Of a DNA stretch of 64,000 nt, positions 1 through 13,300 are shown piece by piece. Origin of the DNA: Nymphaea colorata (Eukaryota > Streptophyta > Magnoliopsida > Nymphaeales > Nymphaeaceae); assembly GCF_008831285.2 (NCBI RefSeq), contig NC_045141.1, positions 13,318,106-13,382,105 on the forward strand, written 5' to 3'. The position numbers and the translations under genes are program-made. The first letter of the stretch is position 1, and each line of letters begins with the position of its first letter. The notes below the pieces were generated by a model. It was not told the DNA's origin, made no database searches, and saw only the letters and a program-made list of their open reading frames with translations.

Positions 1-1239
1 TCTTGTTTTTCAAAATGTGATATATTGCTTTGTTGTTAAATCAAACAATAAACGTTGGACACAATCACGGTATATTTCTTGAACAAGAACGTGATGTTTT
101 TAGGATATCATGATTTTTAAAAATATGTACAAACATGTATAATGTTTCTTTTTCATTAAACACCCTATTGGATTGACGCATGATCAGATCTAATCAGTAA
201 TGTTTTTGTCTTTTTTAACAAACTTGCTACTAAGCTGACAGGTGGTCTAGATCTAGCGGTCTCACAACTCTGTGGTTTCCATGCATTCTCGAATTTAGAA
301 TATAAGAACTAAATCATGAGCCATTAACCTTCGGCCGAATGGAAATTATTTCTTCATAAAAAAGGAAAGCTTTGGAGCTCGATTAATGTGCCAGTAGGTG
401 AGCCATCCATTATGCTAATCAAATTATTCATAGCGTTCATATATGTACAATGATTGTCAATTGTCTCTTCCCTTTAACTTTCCATCACTGTGCTATCATA
501 TAAATGGATGCAAATCATCCAATCTTTTACGATTCACAAAGAAACCCATGAAACCTAACATGTGTAAGTTAGATTTTATAAGGTTTAACATTATTGTTGG
601 ACTCTCAAATTTTGTAAAAATCCAATTTTAACATCGTGCATTTTACTTTCCTTTACATTAACCAGATGACAGGAGGTAGGTCAGAATGTCAGATGACCAC
701 AGGTAAGCTCTGGTATATCGATTGTTATCTAGGTGAGTTGACATAAGTGGAGAATGGTTCATACTAGAAGACTTGTTTTAACCATTCTTGATGGCTTCTT
801 ATTGGGCTTTGAGAAGCTTAGCATAGCTGGTCGGCCTGAGCAGCATGCTGATGCATGACACGTCCTTAGTCTGATTTGTATGGACACTACTCCTTTATAA
901 TGTAAATGGTGGCATGTGCGACACTCTAGTTAAAAATTATATTGTAAAGCCACTTAGGTCTCAATGCAGATTTGGGCAGCAGGAAGGAGAGGGGTTTGGC
1001 CTCTCATTGAGCTGTGGATTCCCTTGGTTTACAAGATATTCATAGCAAGAAATCTCTGCAATTTAACTTGATCTTGTTCTGGTTCACATCATGGAGAGTT
1101 GATCTATCATTTTTTATGGTTGGATCACTATCTCGGACCTATCTTGTTTGAGTTCTAAGACGATCAAGTCGAGCCAGGATAATTTGCCCTCAGTCTAGGC
1201 ATCACACCCTGGCTTGACAATAGAATGAACAACTAATAG
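1..1239. other. AT-rich intergenic DNA, no gene seen
   Basis: I see no coding pattern here. The only open frame of note (443-631) is short, AT-rich and without a recognisable motif. Confidence 0.6.
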
Positions 1240-2960
1240 CCCATGGGGTGGAACCTTCATTGAAATTGATAAATCTATTACAAGCCAATATTTTTTAGAT
1301 CCTTATTTCCAATGATGCACTTCTTGATTTAGGCTATTTCTCGCATTCTTTTAGTAATAATGACTTGTCTTTTTACTACAAAAATTTTAGTACATGATTT
1401 GACCATTTCTTCTATATTTGCAACAATATTACTTCTCTTTTGTTTTCATGTTCTCTCAAACTAAACAATGAATTGTTACTTCTTAGTTTGTTGGGAGAAT
1501 TTTTTTTCAAGAGGATCAAGACATCGCTTTAATGAAGAATTTAGTGATCTCTCTGGTCATCTACAAATCATCATCACATCCTAGATCTGTTTCAGCAAGC
1601 GTTCTACTCTTATACCATATAGAAAAAGTAGAATAAGCAAAGGCGAAAATAGTAAAGGGTTCTTGACCACGTATAGGGCTTTTATCCAAATAAGATAAAT
1701 TTCTTACAAAGATTTTTTGATAATTTTTCAACATAAATTTTTTGCCAATATTTGCTAGATTTTTATCTCTAACTGATCTCCTTCTTGATTGAGATGCTTT
1801 CTTGCTCACTTTTGCTGATAATGGTTTCTTCTTTAACAGCAATAATCTTGCTTCTTGATTTGATTACTTCCTCTCTAAATGCAATAATCATGTCCTTCTT
1901 CTTAATTTCATTTTCCCTCAAAATTAGATGACAATTTGGTAGTCCTAGTTTTGTGTAGTACATTTATTTCTTATCGAGAAATCGCCTTGGTAAAAAATTT
2001 ATGATTTTTCTGGTCTTCTACAAACCATTATTGCAGCCTAGCTGGTTTTCAGCAAACTTCATGCTCCAATACTTAGTCGCCTAAAAGTAGAATAAGAAGA
2101 AAAATGTTTAATGTGGTTCTTGACCACATATACCACAGTTATGAGCCTTAATAGCTCTTGTGCAGAACCTCCATTTTAATAGGATAAATTTGTTACAAAG
2201 AGTTTTTGAACAATTCTCAGTTATAATTCTGTTGGCAATATTTAGTAAATTTTTATCCCCCAATCAATCTTCTTCTTGATTGAGACGATACCTTGCCTTC
2301 TTTTGATGATGATGATTGCCTTTTTTCAATTGTAAAAATCTTGCTCTTTGATTTAAATGTTTTCTCCCTAGTTGTTATGCCTATGGTTTTCTTCTGCTTT
2401 TATCTTCTCCCAAACTGATCAACAAATTGTTAAAGTCCTAGTCTCATGTAACAATTTTTTTTTTCTTGTCTTTTAAAGTGAACTCAGACATGACATTAGT
2501 GAAGAAGTCAACAATATCTTTCATCTTATGCAGGCTTTCTTTGAGGTCTAAATCTTCTTCAACAAGCATCTTATATTGATACTATGTAAAAAAGAAAAAA
2601 ACAGAAAAAGGACAAAAAAATTAGTAGTTAACATGGTTATTTAACCATGAAAGGCACAACTCTCAACCTTAATAGCTATTGTGCAGAACCTTTATTTAAA
2701 TAGGATAAATCTATTATAAAAATTTTTGATCATTTTTCAATTACATATTTGCCGCAATATGTGTTACATTTTTATCTCCAGCCCCTCTTTTTCTTCATTG
2801 TGATGATTTGTTTTCCTTCTGCTGGCACTGAGCATCCCTTTTAGAGCAAAAATCTTGCTCCAAATTATGAGCATTTCCTCCCTAACGAAAATAATCTTGC
2901 TCCTCTTCACTTTCAAAATGTCCTTGTAAGTTCGAAATCTAAAAACAATTGTCTGCTTAC
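1240..2960. repeat. Degenerate tandem repeat of about 0.5 kb, three to three and a half units
   Basis: Similar blocks recur in the same order with a period near 490-525 bases. Each has a 'ttcttgaccac'-like block (present in the first two units), then 'ataagataaat/ataggataaat', 'aatttttcaa', 'gccaatattt', 'tttttatctcc', 'cttcttgattgagatg' and 'aaaatcttgct'. Units begin near 1550, 2000 and 2500, and a partial unit may lie at 1240-1550. Divergence is high, so the duplication is old. No long open frame survives. It could be an old transposon or a decayed tandem gene fragment. Confidence 0.5.
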
Positions 2961-3250
2961 CATGAACTCAAAATTTTTTGGCATAAAAACATGATTAGCG
3001 TGTAATGTCATGCGTTCTTTTTTCATGCCTTTGACATTCCTCTGTTATGTCTTGAAGCAAAATCATCTTAAACTAATTCCTGCAAATGTATTACTATGAA
3101 AAGCTTTCACTGTTTCATCATTTTATTGATTACTTTTTTGTAGACACGAAACATTTCTCCCTTGACTATTGTGCATCAGGACAGAATAAAAAAGAGAGAG
3201 AGAGATGCAAACGGTTAAGGATTAGGTCCAGGTGTTGCTAGGCAACGCAA

Positions 3251-3269
3251 CAGCAGCAGCAGCAGCAGC
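3251..3269 (+). repeat. (CAG)6 microsatellite upstream of the permease
   Basis: Six CAG triplets lie about 370 bases upstream of the TATA box, following a short GA run near 3192. They are not in a recognisable coding frame. Confidence 0.7.
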
Positions 3270-3634
3270 CATGGTTGACTGGCGATGCTAAATAAATACG
3301 ACTGACTGTGCCTCGCTGTTCTTGCCTCGTAAACATCCTCTCTGTTTTATCCACGCCTATTCACGATTCTGGTTTAACTCTTAATTGAAGTTGGATAGAT
3401 TTACCAATTATGGTCCTAACAATTAAGGAAAAGCTGAAAAGGTACAACGTCACAGCATGTGTCCTTGCCCATCGCAGTCCACCCATTTTCTCTCTGTCTC
3501 TCTCCATAAACCTCCATGAACATGTGTCTGTGCTGCACCTTTGTCCATCCATTTGGACTCCCAATCTTTACTTCATAATATTCATATTGATTCCATTTGG
3601 GCTTTTCTCTTTCTCTCTCTCCCTCGATTTCTTC

Positions 3635-3642
3635 TATATATA
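3635..3642 (+). promoter_or_regulatory. TATA box of the amino acid permease gene
   Basis: TATATATA lies 82 bases upstream of the permease ATG at 3724, in a pyrimidine-rich CT context typical of plant core promoters. A start site about 30 bases downstream would give a 5' leader of roughly 50-60 bases. No other ATG lies between about 3665 and 3724. Confidence 0.65.
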
Positions 3643-3723
3643 GTGGGATTAACTCATCGTCTCACCCACGCACGCCTCCCTCTATCTGTGCTTCTCTTTC
3701 TCCTTCCCGAGAGAAGCCAGAAA

Positions 3724-6700
3724 ATGGCCAAATCGGAGGGTGCGATCGAGTTGCAGGGGAAGGGCAGCTCCTTCGTCGACGAAGTCGTCGCCGGAGGGGA
3801 CAAGAACGTCGACGACGATGGCAAACCCAAGAGAACCGGTAGTTTCTTTGTTTTCCATTGCCTGGTTTTTGGTTGTTGTCATCTTTTTATATGTGAGGGA
3901 TGCCCATGCATGTTTTCTCATTCTACCGGCGGTCTGTGCCTGCTGCAGGAACGTTATGGACGGCCAGCGCTCATATCATTACTGCTGTGATCGGTTCTGG
4001 GGTCCTGTCGCTCGCATGGGCCATTGCGCAGCTGGGATGGATCGCCGGACCGGCGGTGCTCATGGCCTTCTCCTTCATCACCTTCTATACCTCCACCCTT
4101 CTTGCAGACTGCTACCGGTCGCCAGTCACCGGGAGGAGAAACCACACTTACATGGACGCCGTGAGATCCAACTTGGGTAGGTTTCTTTACCGGACATGGG
4201 GTTCATTGAAAACCCATATGCCGCGTACACCCTTTAATGCTTCCAGGCGAAATGATGAGAGAAATTTTGTGGGTGAGCAGGAAAAATGAAGAGAAAATTA
4301 CTTCTCTTAAATTTTATCCAGATAAATCTTTCAGAACTTTACATGAGTCTTTTTCTTACGAAAACCTTCGTCGTCTTCTTCCTCTTCTTCTTCTTCTCTC
4401 TCTCTCTCTCTCTGCAGCCAAGTTTTTTTGCTCGACTGCCGAAAAGACGCTGGTCCTTGCGTTTCACATGCAAGAACAAACAAAATAATCTTTCCGTAGA
4501 CAATTTCTCAACTCTAACCTGTACATTTGTTTTCTTTTTCACGGCATATTTCTTTTACTTGAAATCATGCCGTATTCTGTGGGGTCTAAAAGAAGAAAAT
4601 GTCCATAGCGGGTGAGAACTTGGGAATGAAAATAGGAGGTGAGGGAATCCTTGTTGTTTTCTCCTCTGATATTAGCTGTACAATGGTATCTGCTTTTCTC
4701 TTACAGAATAGACATCTCGGCACGATCCTAAAAGATCCCTACGGAGTAAAAATTAGGCATGCGCTATTGAAACAGCTTAATGGTAGCTTTCCAATTTGCC
4801 TCCTTTCTAATGGAGCTCAAGTTTACAGACAAAAGGAAACCCAAATTTACTCCTGGCGTTGCATGTTTACATGAAATTTACCTGTACTTTGTACATTTGT
4901 TTTATGTCAAACTATCCGGAAAGGAACTTTGATGTGACCTCTTTTCCGGGCAGTGGTAAAACCAATTTGGACGCATCTTCTTTTCTCTTTGCTTTTCTTA
5001 CAGACAAACGAGATGACTAAAAGAAGTGTCATGTTCATGTCATCTCAGAAACTGGATTTCACCATGGAAGGTGACCAACATCTTGAATCCACCTTTTTCT
5101 TTTTGGGTTCTTACAGGAGGAATGAAAATCAGATTCTGTGGCATCAATCAATATACCAATTTATTTGGGACCGCCGTCGGCTACACCATCACCTCGGCCA
5201 TTAGCATGGCGTGAGTCCCCATCACCTCCACATTCAAATTCCAATGTTCTAATACCCTTTCTTTGCCCCCAGCTGCAAGGATCAGGTGGTTCTTTCTGCT
5301 TGCTTTCTTTTTCCTTATTCCTTCTTCGTTGGTGATTACAGGGCCATACAGAGGTCTGATTGCTTCCACAAAAGAGGGCACAACACGCCATGCCATTTTT
5401 ACAACAACCCCTACATGCTGATCTTCGGGGGCGCGCAGGTCATCCTGTCGCAGATCCCCAATTTTCACAAGCTGTGGTGGCTCTCCTATGTCGCTGCAGC
5501 CATGTCATTCACCTATTCCGGCATAGGCGTCAGCCTCGCCCTCGCCCAGGTTGTAGGTGAGCTAGTGATTAATGGCCAAACTCTCTCCGTCCGCTTCATC
5601 ATCCGTTCACCTGCTTTCTTGTATTAAATTTTGTGCATGTGTCCTCATCTTCTTCTTTCCCGCAACGCGCACGATCTAAATTTTCAGGAGGCGGCCTTGG
5701 AAGGACAAGCTTGACGGGGGTGGCGGTGGGCGTGGACGTTACAGGGACCGAGAAGATATGGAGGGCCTTCCAAGCGCTCGGCGACATTGCCTTTGCCTAC
5801 TCTTACTCCATGATTCTGATCGAGATTCAAGTGAGTTCCCTGCTCAATATACCCTCGATTCGGAGTTCGTTTCCGATAGTTGCTGAATTCCATGTCCCCT
5901 CTCCCCTCGAGAGTCAGGAACCCGTGCTCCTGGCTTGTCGTAGCTCCAACTTATGAGATGACACGAGTCAAAAGTGACACGGACTCAAATCGAAGTCCAC
6001 ATTAACATTAATTTAATAATAGTTGATATAGTTTGTATACGTGAAGCAACAAAAACAAACAGTTTTTGGATACGTTTAATAAATGAAAAGAAAGAAGGCG
6101 GATTTTGTTCTTTCCCAGAGGGAGAGCGTGCGTGTGTAACCATTTTGGTTGCTTCAATAACTGGTTGATCGAGTCATAGCAGTCTAATTTTCGAGCTTAA
6201 ACCCCTTTTCATCCATCCAAGAAAACAACTTATCATTCAATTTAGGTACCAGTCATCTAAAAATAGAAACATAATACTCACCAGAATCAAACTAAACTAA
6301 AGGCCTCATCTCAACACCTGTGTTATGCCCCTTGATCCACGTTTAATATTAATTTCATTGAAATATAAAAAACATATGCGGTTTTTGAATTTTAGGGAAT
6401 CATTTTGCTTTTGAAGCTGCATCTAAAGTATGTTTGGGTCACAATCCAAATCAGGCTTGTGAAAAGCCTAATTTAAAGCAACCGTCCTTATGAAAATGAC
6501 TGGCTTCCCAAATTATTAGCAGAAAATGCCGTTTTCCTGAATATATCTTTTCCTTTCTCTATTTTTAAGAAAGTGTATTTTTAAGAAGGTGTCATCAAAG
6601 ACAGAGTTCTGTTTTCTTTCTTTTTTTTACTACCCAAACAAGCGAACCCATCTGTGGGTGGTAGAATATATATATATATATATATATAAGGGTTTGGATT

Positions 6701-6960
6701 GAGAGGGAGTGACCACGGGAGGGCTTTGGCAGTCGGCTGAATGCTTTCGGGGTTTGGGGGCGCCTTCGTGTAAAAGCATCTTTCGCTGTCTAAATGTATG
6801 TAAGTAGGAGAGTGTTGCCGGACCCCTGACTCCTACCATGTGATGGGCCCACATTCCAACCATCACCTTCGTAACCTGTCAATTGATTTTGACCCGCCGT
6901 ATGAGTCGGGCCCCAGACCCAGCCTCCATCCATTGTAGCCACATAAGTTTGTTTTCCTAG

Positions 6961-6995
<35 letters not shown>

Positions 6996-7006
6996 GGAGA
7001 GAGAGG

Positions 7007-7040
<34 letters not shown>

Positions 7041-9009
7041 CCAACTAATTAGGTAAGAGATAAAAACTAGACCTATTAAATTTATGTTAAAAAATGTTTT
7101 ACACAAAATATGAACTTTTTAATGTATTTATGAATACTAATCTATGCAAATCATGCTTTAGTTCAAATCATTTTTGTAAAAATATTAATATTTATAATAT
7201 AAAAAATTTGATGTCATAAGAGCCTTTCATTTTTTTTTACTATTAAAAAATATTATTTAAGTAATAAAACAACTAACTTAGTACATGTTTCTCACCCAAT
7301 CACTCTTTAGATCATACCCATAAGGTTAGATTTCAAAAAAAATTATAAAATAAAATTTAGGTTTGGTTTTTATTTCTTACCCAAATGGTCTGGTTTCTGT
7401 CAACTTTCCTCCCTCTCTCTCTCTCTTTCTTATCCATGAACGTTCATTATAAGCAGTTTTGTCATGCTCGTGATATTACTTCCTGTACCTTGAATGCTAT
7501 GATTCCAACTTTGCTTATGATTTTCTATTTAATCTTATAGACATTGAGATTATTTATATGATTCAAAACTTGTTATTGGTTAAATAAATTATACATAATG
7601 CGTCCATTTATACAAGCTGGTAGGATGTCAATCTCTGATGAAAAAGGAGATTGGAATAGCGTCAAATTGTGCATATTAAACACAAGTACGCGTGTGAGAC
7701 CTGGCAGGTTTTGGGAGGAATTACATGTAATTGTCAGATCTTTTGTCAATCAGATTTGGATTTAATTTGCTTTTGGTTCAGGTCAGAGTTTAGATTGTGA
7801 CCTGTTTGCATGAATTTGCTCAATTTTTGAGGCAGATTCGTGAAACAGTAATAATTTTTTTAATTATTAAATAGTTAAGAAAATAAATGCCAACTCTTGA
7901 AATTCTCAAACACAGTGATCTTATGCTGATTCCTTAGCTAGGCAGGCAGGAGAAGCCCCGAGTCCAGTCCTAACTAGTAAAGGGGTTGGATATTATCTGA
8001 TTTTGAGATCTGAATCCGACTCATATATATATATATATATATATTGGTCCTGATCAGATGCACCAGATTGATATCTCTGACTTGGATCTCGGTAAAATAC
8101 TGATCTTTACTGTCTGTGACTGGTCCAGTTTAACCACTTGTATGGAAATTTAATACAGGGATGGGGCCTGTCTGGATCCGGAACAGCTAGAGCCTAGAGT
8201 GTTTGTTGGTCTGTGACTGTCAAACAGGCAGGCAGTCACAGTCCAGCTTTGGATCTAGTAATCGAACCAAGTCTCAAAAATAATAAATTGGCAGCCACGA
8301 CAACCTATCCGCACATTGATTTACTCTTATTGGTGGTGTGCAAGAAACAACTAGATATACGTCTTTGGATCCGGTGCCGGACTAGATATAATGCTGCCAT
8401 GTTTGGGATTTAATGCACCACGTTGCATCTCCACGAGAACCTATGTCACGGGGTGCTAATGAGGGTGCAGATGCACTAATTTTTCACACGACAAAATTAC
8501 ATTTGTGTTTGTGATTTATTATATAGTTATTTAAATGTTTAGTAGCTTTATTTATCTATATTAACATGTAAACTTTTTGTATTAGAGTTAATTTAGTTGT
8601 ATTCCTAACATGGGAATACATGTGATGTGCTCGGGGGGCGAACATATAACAACCTTGGGTGGTTTCCTCTTGAATATTAAGAGAAAATGAAGAAGGTTGT
8701 CTATTTTCCGGTAACATGTCGACTACTTTTTTTGACAGGATACGCTTAAATCGGCTCCTCCAGAAAACAAGGTTATGAAGAAAGCTAGCTTTGTGGGAGT
8801 ATCAGTTACAACCTTGTTCTACATGGCATGTGGCTGTCTTGGATATGCAGCCTTTGGAAACGATGCACCAGGCAACTTCCTCACTGGATTTGGCTTCTAT
8901 GAACCTTTTTGGTTGATTGACTTCGCTAATTTATGCATCGTCATCCATCTCCTCGGTGCTTGGCAGGTAATCTTCATTCTGTGCTTAAAACTCCTCTTTT
9001 ATATATATA

Positions 9010-9049
<40 letters not shown>

Positions 9050-9962
9050 TCATTTATGTGCGTATTATTGAACTATTGGTTAGGAAAAAGGAACAAATGC
9101 CTCATGCTTTTAAGTGCTTGTGAAATTCAAGCTGTCAAATTTCGTCGGAAGTCCGTATAGCGAACATAAATTATAATGGAAATTTCATTGTCCAGGCCTA
9201 CCATTTGCCTATAATTTCATCTCTTACTCTAAAATACGAACACAGCATGTGGCGCTTGTCTTCTTCAATGCCCGAAGTAGCTATAGATTGAACTTGATAT
9301 TAACAGGTGCTGCTCCGATTTAAGTTAATTATACCAGAAGAAAAAGGAGATCCATCACCTGTTAGCTACTACTCTCATCTTCTTTCTAAAGTCTGATAGG
9401 CAGTTTCTGTTCAATTTTTTTTGTGGGTATCACTCCTTATGCAAGCAAAGCCAGTATATATATATTACTAGCTTGTAAAATGAGCTAATAGCAAAGCCTT
9501 TGACGGTCCTTGTCTTCGTCTTTATTTGTAAAATAGGTATACACCCAACCTGTATATGCCTTCATTGAGGACTGGGCTGCGAGCAAGTGGCAAACAAGTG
9601 ACTTTATCAACAAAGAGCACGTCATTATCCTCCCATACTATGGGGCTTACAGCATTAACATGTTCCGGCTACTGTGGAGGACAGCATATGTGGTGTTGAC
9701 AACGGCCATAGCCATGGCGGTGCCTTTCTTCAATGATATCATGGGACTGCTGGGAGCTCTCGCTTTCTGGCCACTCACCGTCTACTTCCCGATCGAAATG
9801 TTCATAGCACGTAACAAGGTCAAGCCTTTCACTTTCCGGTGGACATGGCTTCAAGTGCTGAGCATGGGCTGCCTTCTCATATCTGTAGCTGCTGCAGTTG
9901 GTTCTGTACAGGGAATTGTTGTGGCTCTTCACACCTCTAAGCCATTTCAATCTTACAGTTAA
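3724..9962 (+). CDS. AAP: Amino acid permease (AAP family), seven exons
   Basis: Plant AAPs are plasma-membrane proton/amino-acid symporters with broad substrate range and 10-11 membrane spans, used in phloem loading and seed or root uptake. Exons read by eye with GT-AG borders: 3724-3838, 3949-4176, 5117-5210, 5342-5556, 5688-5830, 8739-8966 and 9537-9962. They total 1449 nt and encode 482 residues, the usual AAP length, with no stop or frameshift. Visible family features are a hydrophilic N-terminus of about 39 residues, [18 protein letters not shown] at the first span, AQLGWIAGP, the NLGG-KIRFCG loop, AIQRSDCFH after span 3, [11 protein letters not shown], the [12 protein letters not shown] loop and [18 protein letters not shown]. 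The start is the first ATG after the TATA box and fits the family N-terminus. Intron 5 is unusually long (2.9 kb). I cannot assign an AAP subgroup (AAP1-8) without a tree. Confidence 0.93.
6666..6688. repeat. (AT)n microsatellite in intron 5
   Basis: A perfect AT dinucleotide run of about 23 bases. Confidence 0.9.
6961..7040. repeat. Compound (TA)n(GA)n microsatellite in intron 5
   Basis: A TA run of about 21 bases passes directly into an 60-base purine run of GA with occasional GGGA and GAAA interruptions. Confidence 0.9.
8023..8044. repeat. (AT)n microsatellite in intron 5
   Basis: A perfect AT dinucleotide run of about 22 bases. Confidence 0.9.
9011..9047. repeat. (TA)n microsatellite in intron 6
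   Basis: An AT dinucleotide run of about 36 bases just downstream of the exon 6 donor, preceded by a shorter ATATATATAC run at 9001. Confidence 0.9.
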
Positions 9963-10330
9963 GTGAAGGGGTGATGGAAAAACAGCAGTTGCATCAGCTC
10001 GACCTGCAAGTTCATCTGCATGTGCACAAAGTTCTTCATAATATATAGATCGATATATCATTCTCTAGACACAACCTTTCAGCAAAGCTCTGTGCTGGAT
10101 CAAATTATAGCATATGATTAACTGAGGGATGTCTCATGGTAACCAGTAAGTCCGATATCATGTAACTCGTATGTGAATTTCCTGCTGTATTTTGGGGTTA
10201 CCTGAAGGCCGGTCTCCACAGAGTGATTGCGGTCGATCAGCTATGTTGCAAGTAAACTTTGTCATATGTGTCATAATTGAATGAAAGCTAGTTGATTTGA
10301 TCTGTCAAAACTTGTTCGTTTTCTCTGTTG
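9963..10330 (+). other. Probable 3' UTR of the permease gene
   Basis: This non-coding stretch follows the TAA at 9960-9962. The best poly(A)-like signal is the weak 'attgaatgaaag' near 10276. No canonical AATAAA is evident, so the end is approximate. Confidence 0.4.
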
Positions 10331-13300
10331 TATATACAAATGCTTGGGGATGAATATGTGGATTGCCAACTATCTATGCGCTTAACTGGTTCTATAATAC
10401 ATAGGAGAAAGATCACTTCTTAGTCTTGTGTTCCATTTGGGATGGTGCTTTTTTTTTTATGTGGTTTGTTCTGAGTTTAAGGAGAGTTCGCTTTATTTAT
10501 CACATGATATTGTAATACGAAGCTTTCGATCAAACTTTTCTCCTTCAACGATATATGAGAAATAGGATACACGTTCTCGAACCCTCCTGTGGTAGACTAT
10601 GATTGACATACGAAAAGAAAACATATCAATAAATGTGAGTTTGATTAAGTTTTCAAAACAGCTTGAGTGATGTGAACATGAAACATGTGGTGCGGAACGT
10701 GAAGGTGTGAATGAAGACTACATTGTGTGGGAACGTGCACGTCTGTTTTCTGAAAAATATGAATCAATCTCATTTCCGCCTACGCCATACACATGGTTTG
10801 AATCAAGTCAAGCCTATTTTATAATATTTGGAGTATCTCGACAGGCTTGTGTATCTGTTTAGAGCACTTCTGACCAATCTAATGTGCTGCATCGTATCAA
10901 ACACTAACAGGGGCAAACAGGTCGCCCAAACATGCCTTGCAAAGAGCGACAGGTTCTGCAACCTCTACCCATAATCCATCGCTAACACCCTCAAGAAACC
11001 ATGAAAGCCACTTTGGTGTTCCAGAAACCAAAGAACAAAACATTCCCGCTCAGCTTAGTTCTGAGAACAGTGATGCAAGCCACTTTTTTGGTTTCAAGAA
11101 GACATCTTTGGGCTGAAAAAAGTGCTAAACTTTCAAGATCAAAGACACAGGTCACACAGAAAGCAAGAACATGATTTTCAAAAATTTCTTCCCTTCATAA
11201 AAGCTGCGTGACAAAGAATGCAAATAAATTCTTTTGTTGTTGAAGAAAAAAGTATCCCACGAATACGTAACGTGGCACCATATACAGGAAACCCCAATTG
11301 CCTCAAAGCATGTTCTCGTAATCTAATCTTTACAAATAAAGGCATCGCAATCAAAGATATACAGCAAAGTTGGACCGCAAGCTTGTTGATTGAACCAATA
11401 ATATGACAATACTCTTTACAAGAATTATTTTACAACAAAACGTTGCCCCTGAAAAATGAGATTCAAGGAAGCGAGCGACTAGCTTCAAGGAGCATGAAGT
11501 ATCTTTGGTGTGCGTGTGCGTGCGTGTGCGTGGGAAGAGGGAGGATAGAACGGAGCATTTTTCTTTAACTACCAAAAAGTTGACTACTCGATGAAGAACC
11601 ATTCTCCATTGATATGGCTAGCGCCGATGATACACATTCACCATTATTTTCTTTTTGAAAAGCATGAAACTCAAGTCCTTGGATAAAGTGACTGACAAAA
11701 TCCAAGAGCAAGTAAAATGTTCAGTTTCAGTGAGCATTAGGCTGAAGCCATCCAAGAATTCAGAATGATGGTGATGCCCCAGTACCCACCTACAAAGAAT
11801 CCATACCAATTTCTCATGAGGGTGTGATCGGTCCATCGTGGCCCGTAGTCTACGCAAGATCGTCAACTCGATGGAACAGTATTATCGCACTGACAAATAA
11901 GCTGGACCTTCAAAATTTTAAGAAAAAAGGAATTTAATTTGTTTTCAGCTCATCCAACAACCATACCCGAACCTTACTTGTTCCAACATAAACAACAAAC
12001 GAACCAAAAACTGCCATTAATGCCTTGAAGCCCACACGAGCCAGGCCTCCTGTTCAGTTCACTTCTCCGCAAACTGGATAGGCCGCTATACCTAATGTCT
12101 CACCTCCCATACAAGGGACTGTTTGGCATACACTCAACTTACAACCACAGAAAAAATGCAAACGACTTTTCAACATTAGGTGAGACAACCTGAAGTTTTG
12201 TCAGCCTTCATTAACTAAAGATTCTTTCTTAACCAAGCATGAATTTATGAATGCCGTACAGGACCCTTTTTTTTAATTTTTTAACAACCACCAAATATCA
12301 TTCAGGAGGCACCTTCTGTGTCTCTGATTCATGTCACACGTTCTCTTATTTGCTTGTCACATTGATATAAGAAGTTAATAGTAATTTCCAACGAATGCAC
12401 CAATCGCATAATTTTCCGACAAAATTAATGAGAAACAAAGACACATTGTACACCAGCTCACTCAGTGGTCATTTGCACAAGATAAATCTTAGCTTTACAC
12501 CTCCAGTGGAAAGGATTTTCAACAAGGAGATAAAAAAGGATCTTTGAAAGAATGGTTTCACCAATGAGGGAGGTAACCAGTAAAAACCGATACTGATAGT
12601 AGACAGTAGAGGCTTTCAAGATATTCATGGAAAGAATGAAAGGCATCATCGCCAGCTTATCAACTAAAAGTAAAAGGCTAAACAGATATAATTGAAGAAA
12701 AAGAGAACAGAACCAGAAATCTTATATGACTAGCCTTTTGGCAAAAAACAAGAAGCAGGAATCCTCATCCTACCAGAAGAACCACATGCTCAAGAATGAA
12801 ATTTCTCCGATTCACTCAATCAATCTGTTTGATAAGGAACTATTTTTAGAAGGTTAACAGGACTGCTAATGCTAGTTAAGGTATTATCTGCATTTGGGAC
12901 GTTGCTTTGAAAAGGAAGAAGGTACACCTTAATATTCAACTAGGCTATATACTATAGTAAAGAGTAACAAGCACACAACACAAAAACAAAAAATATATCC
13001 ATCCACATGGATCTCCTGATTCTCCTCCAAGAGTTCAGCTCCTACAGACAAGAAGCCTGTCCTAGATCCAACAGAAAATGACCACCATATCCATCAATTT
13101 ATAAATTTCGATCAATTTATTAAATCTCCTCAAGGCATTTTCCTCCCATAGACCACAAGCCTATCCTGGATCCTACCAAAAACTACCACCTTACTTTGTC
13201 CATTTAATATGTTAAATGAAAACTATGTAAAATAGGTTCTCTAATAAGTTGCCACACCCACACCATGTGCAGGTATGACAGTGGTGGTGCTGTGTGACTT

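Larger units (their letters stand above)
5831..8738 (+). other. Large intron 5 of the permease gene (2.9 kb)
   Basis: It is bounded by GTGAGT at 5831 and TTTGACAG ending at 8738; the other introns are 110-940 bases. It is AT-rich and holds three long AT microsatellites. I see no coding motif. It may contain decayed insertions, but no terminal repeats were found. Confidence 0.75.

Noticed and set aside
3541-3990. 149-codon plus frame across the permease start
   Set aside because: Overlaps the true exon 1 but runs through the TATA box, leader and intron 1; the spliced AAP model explains the region.
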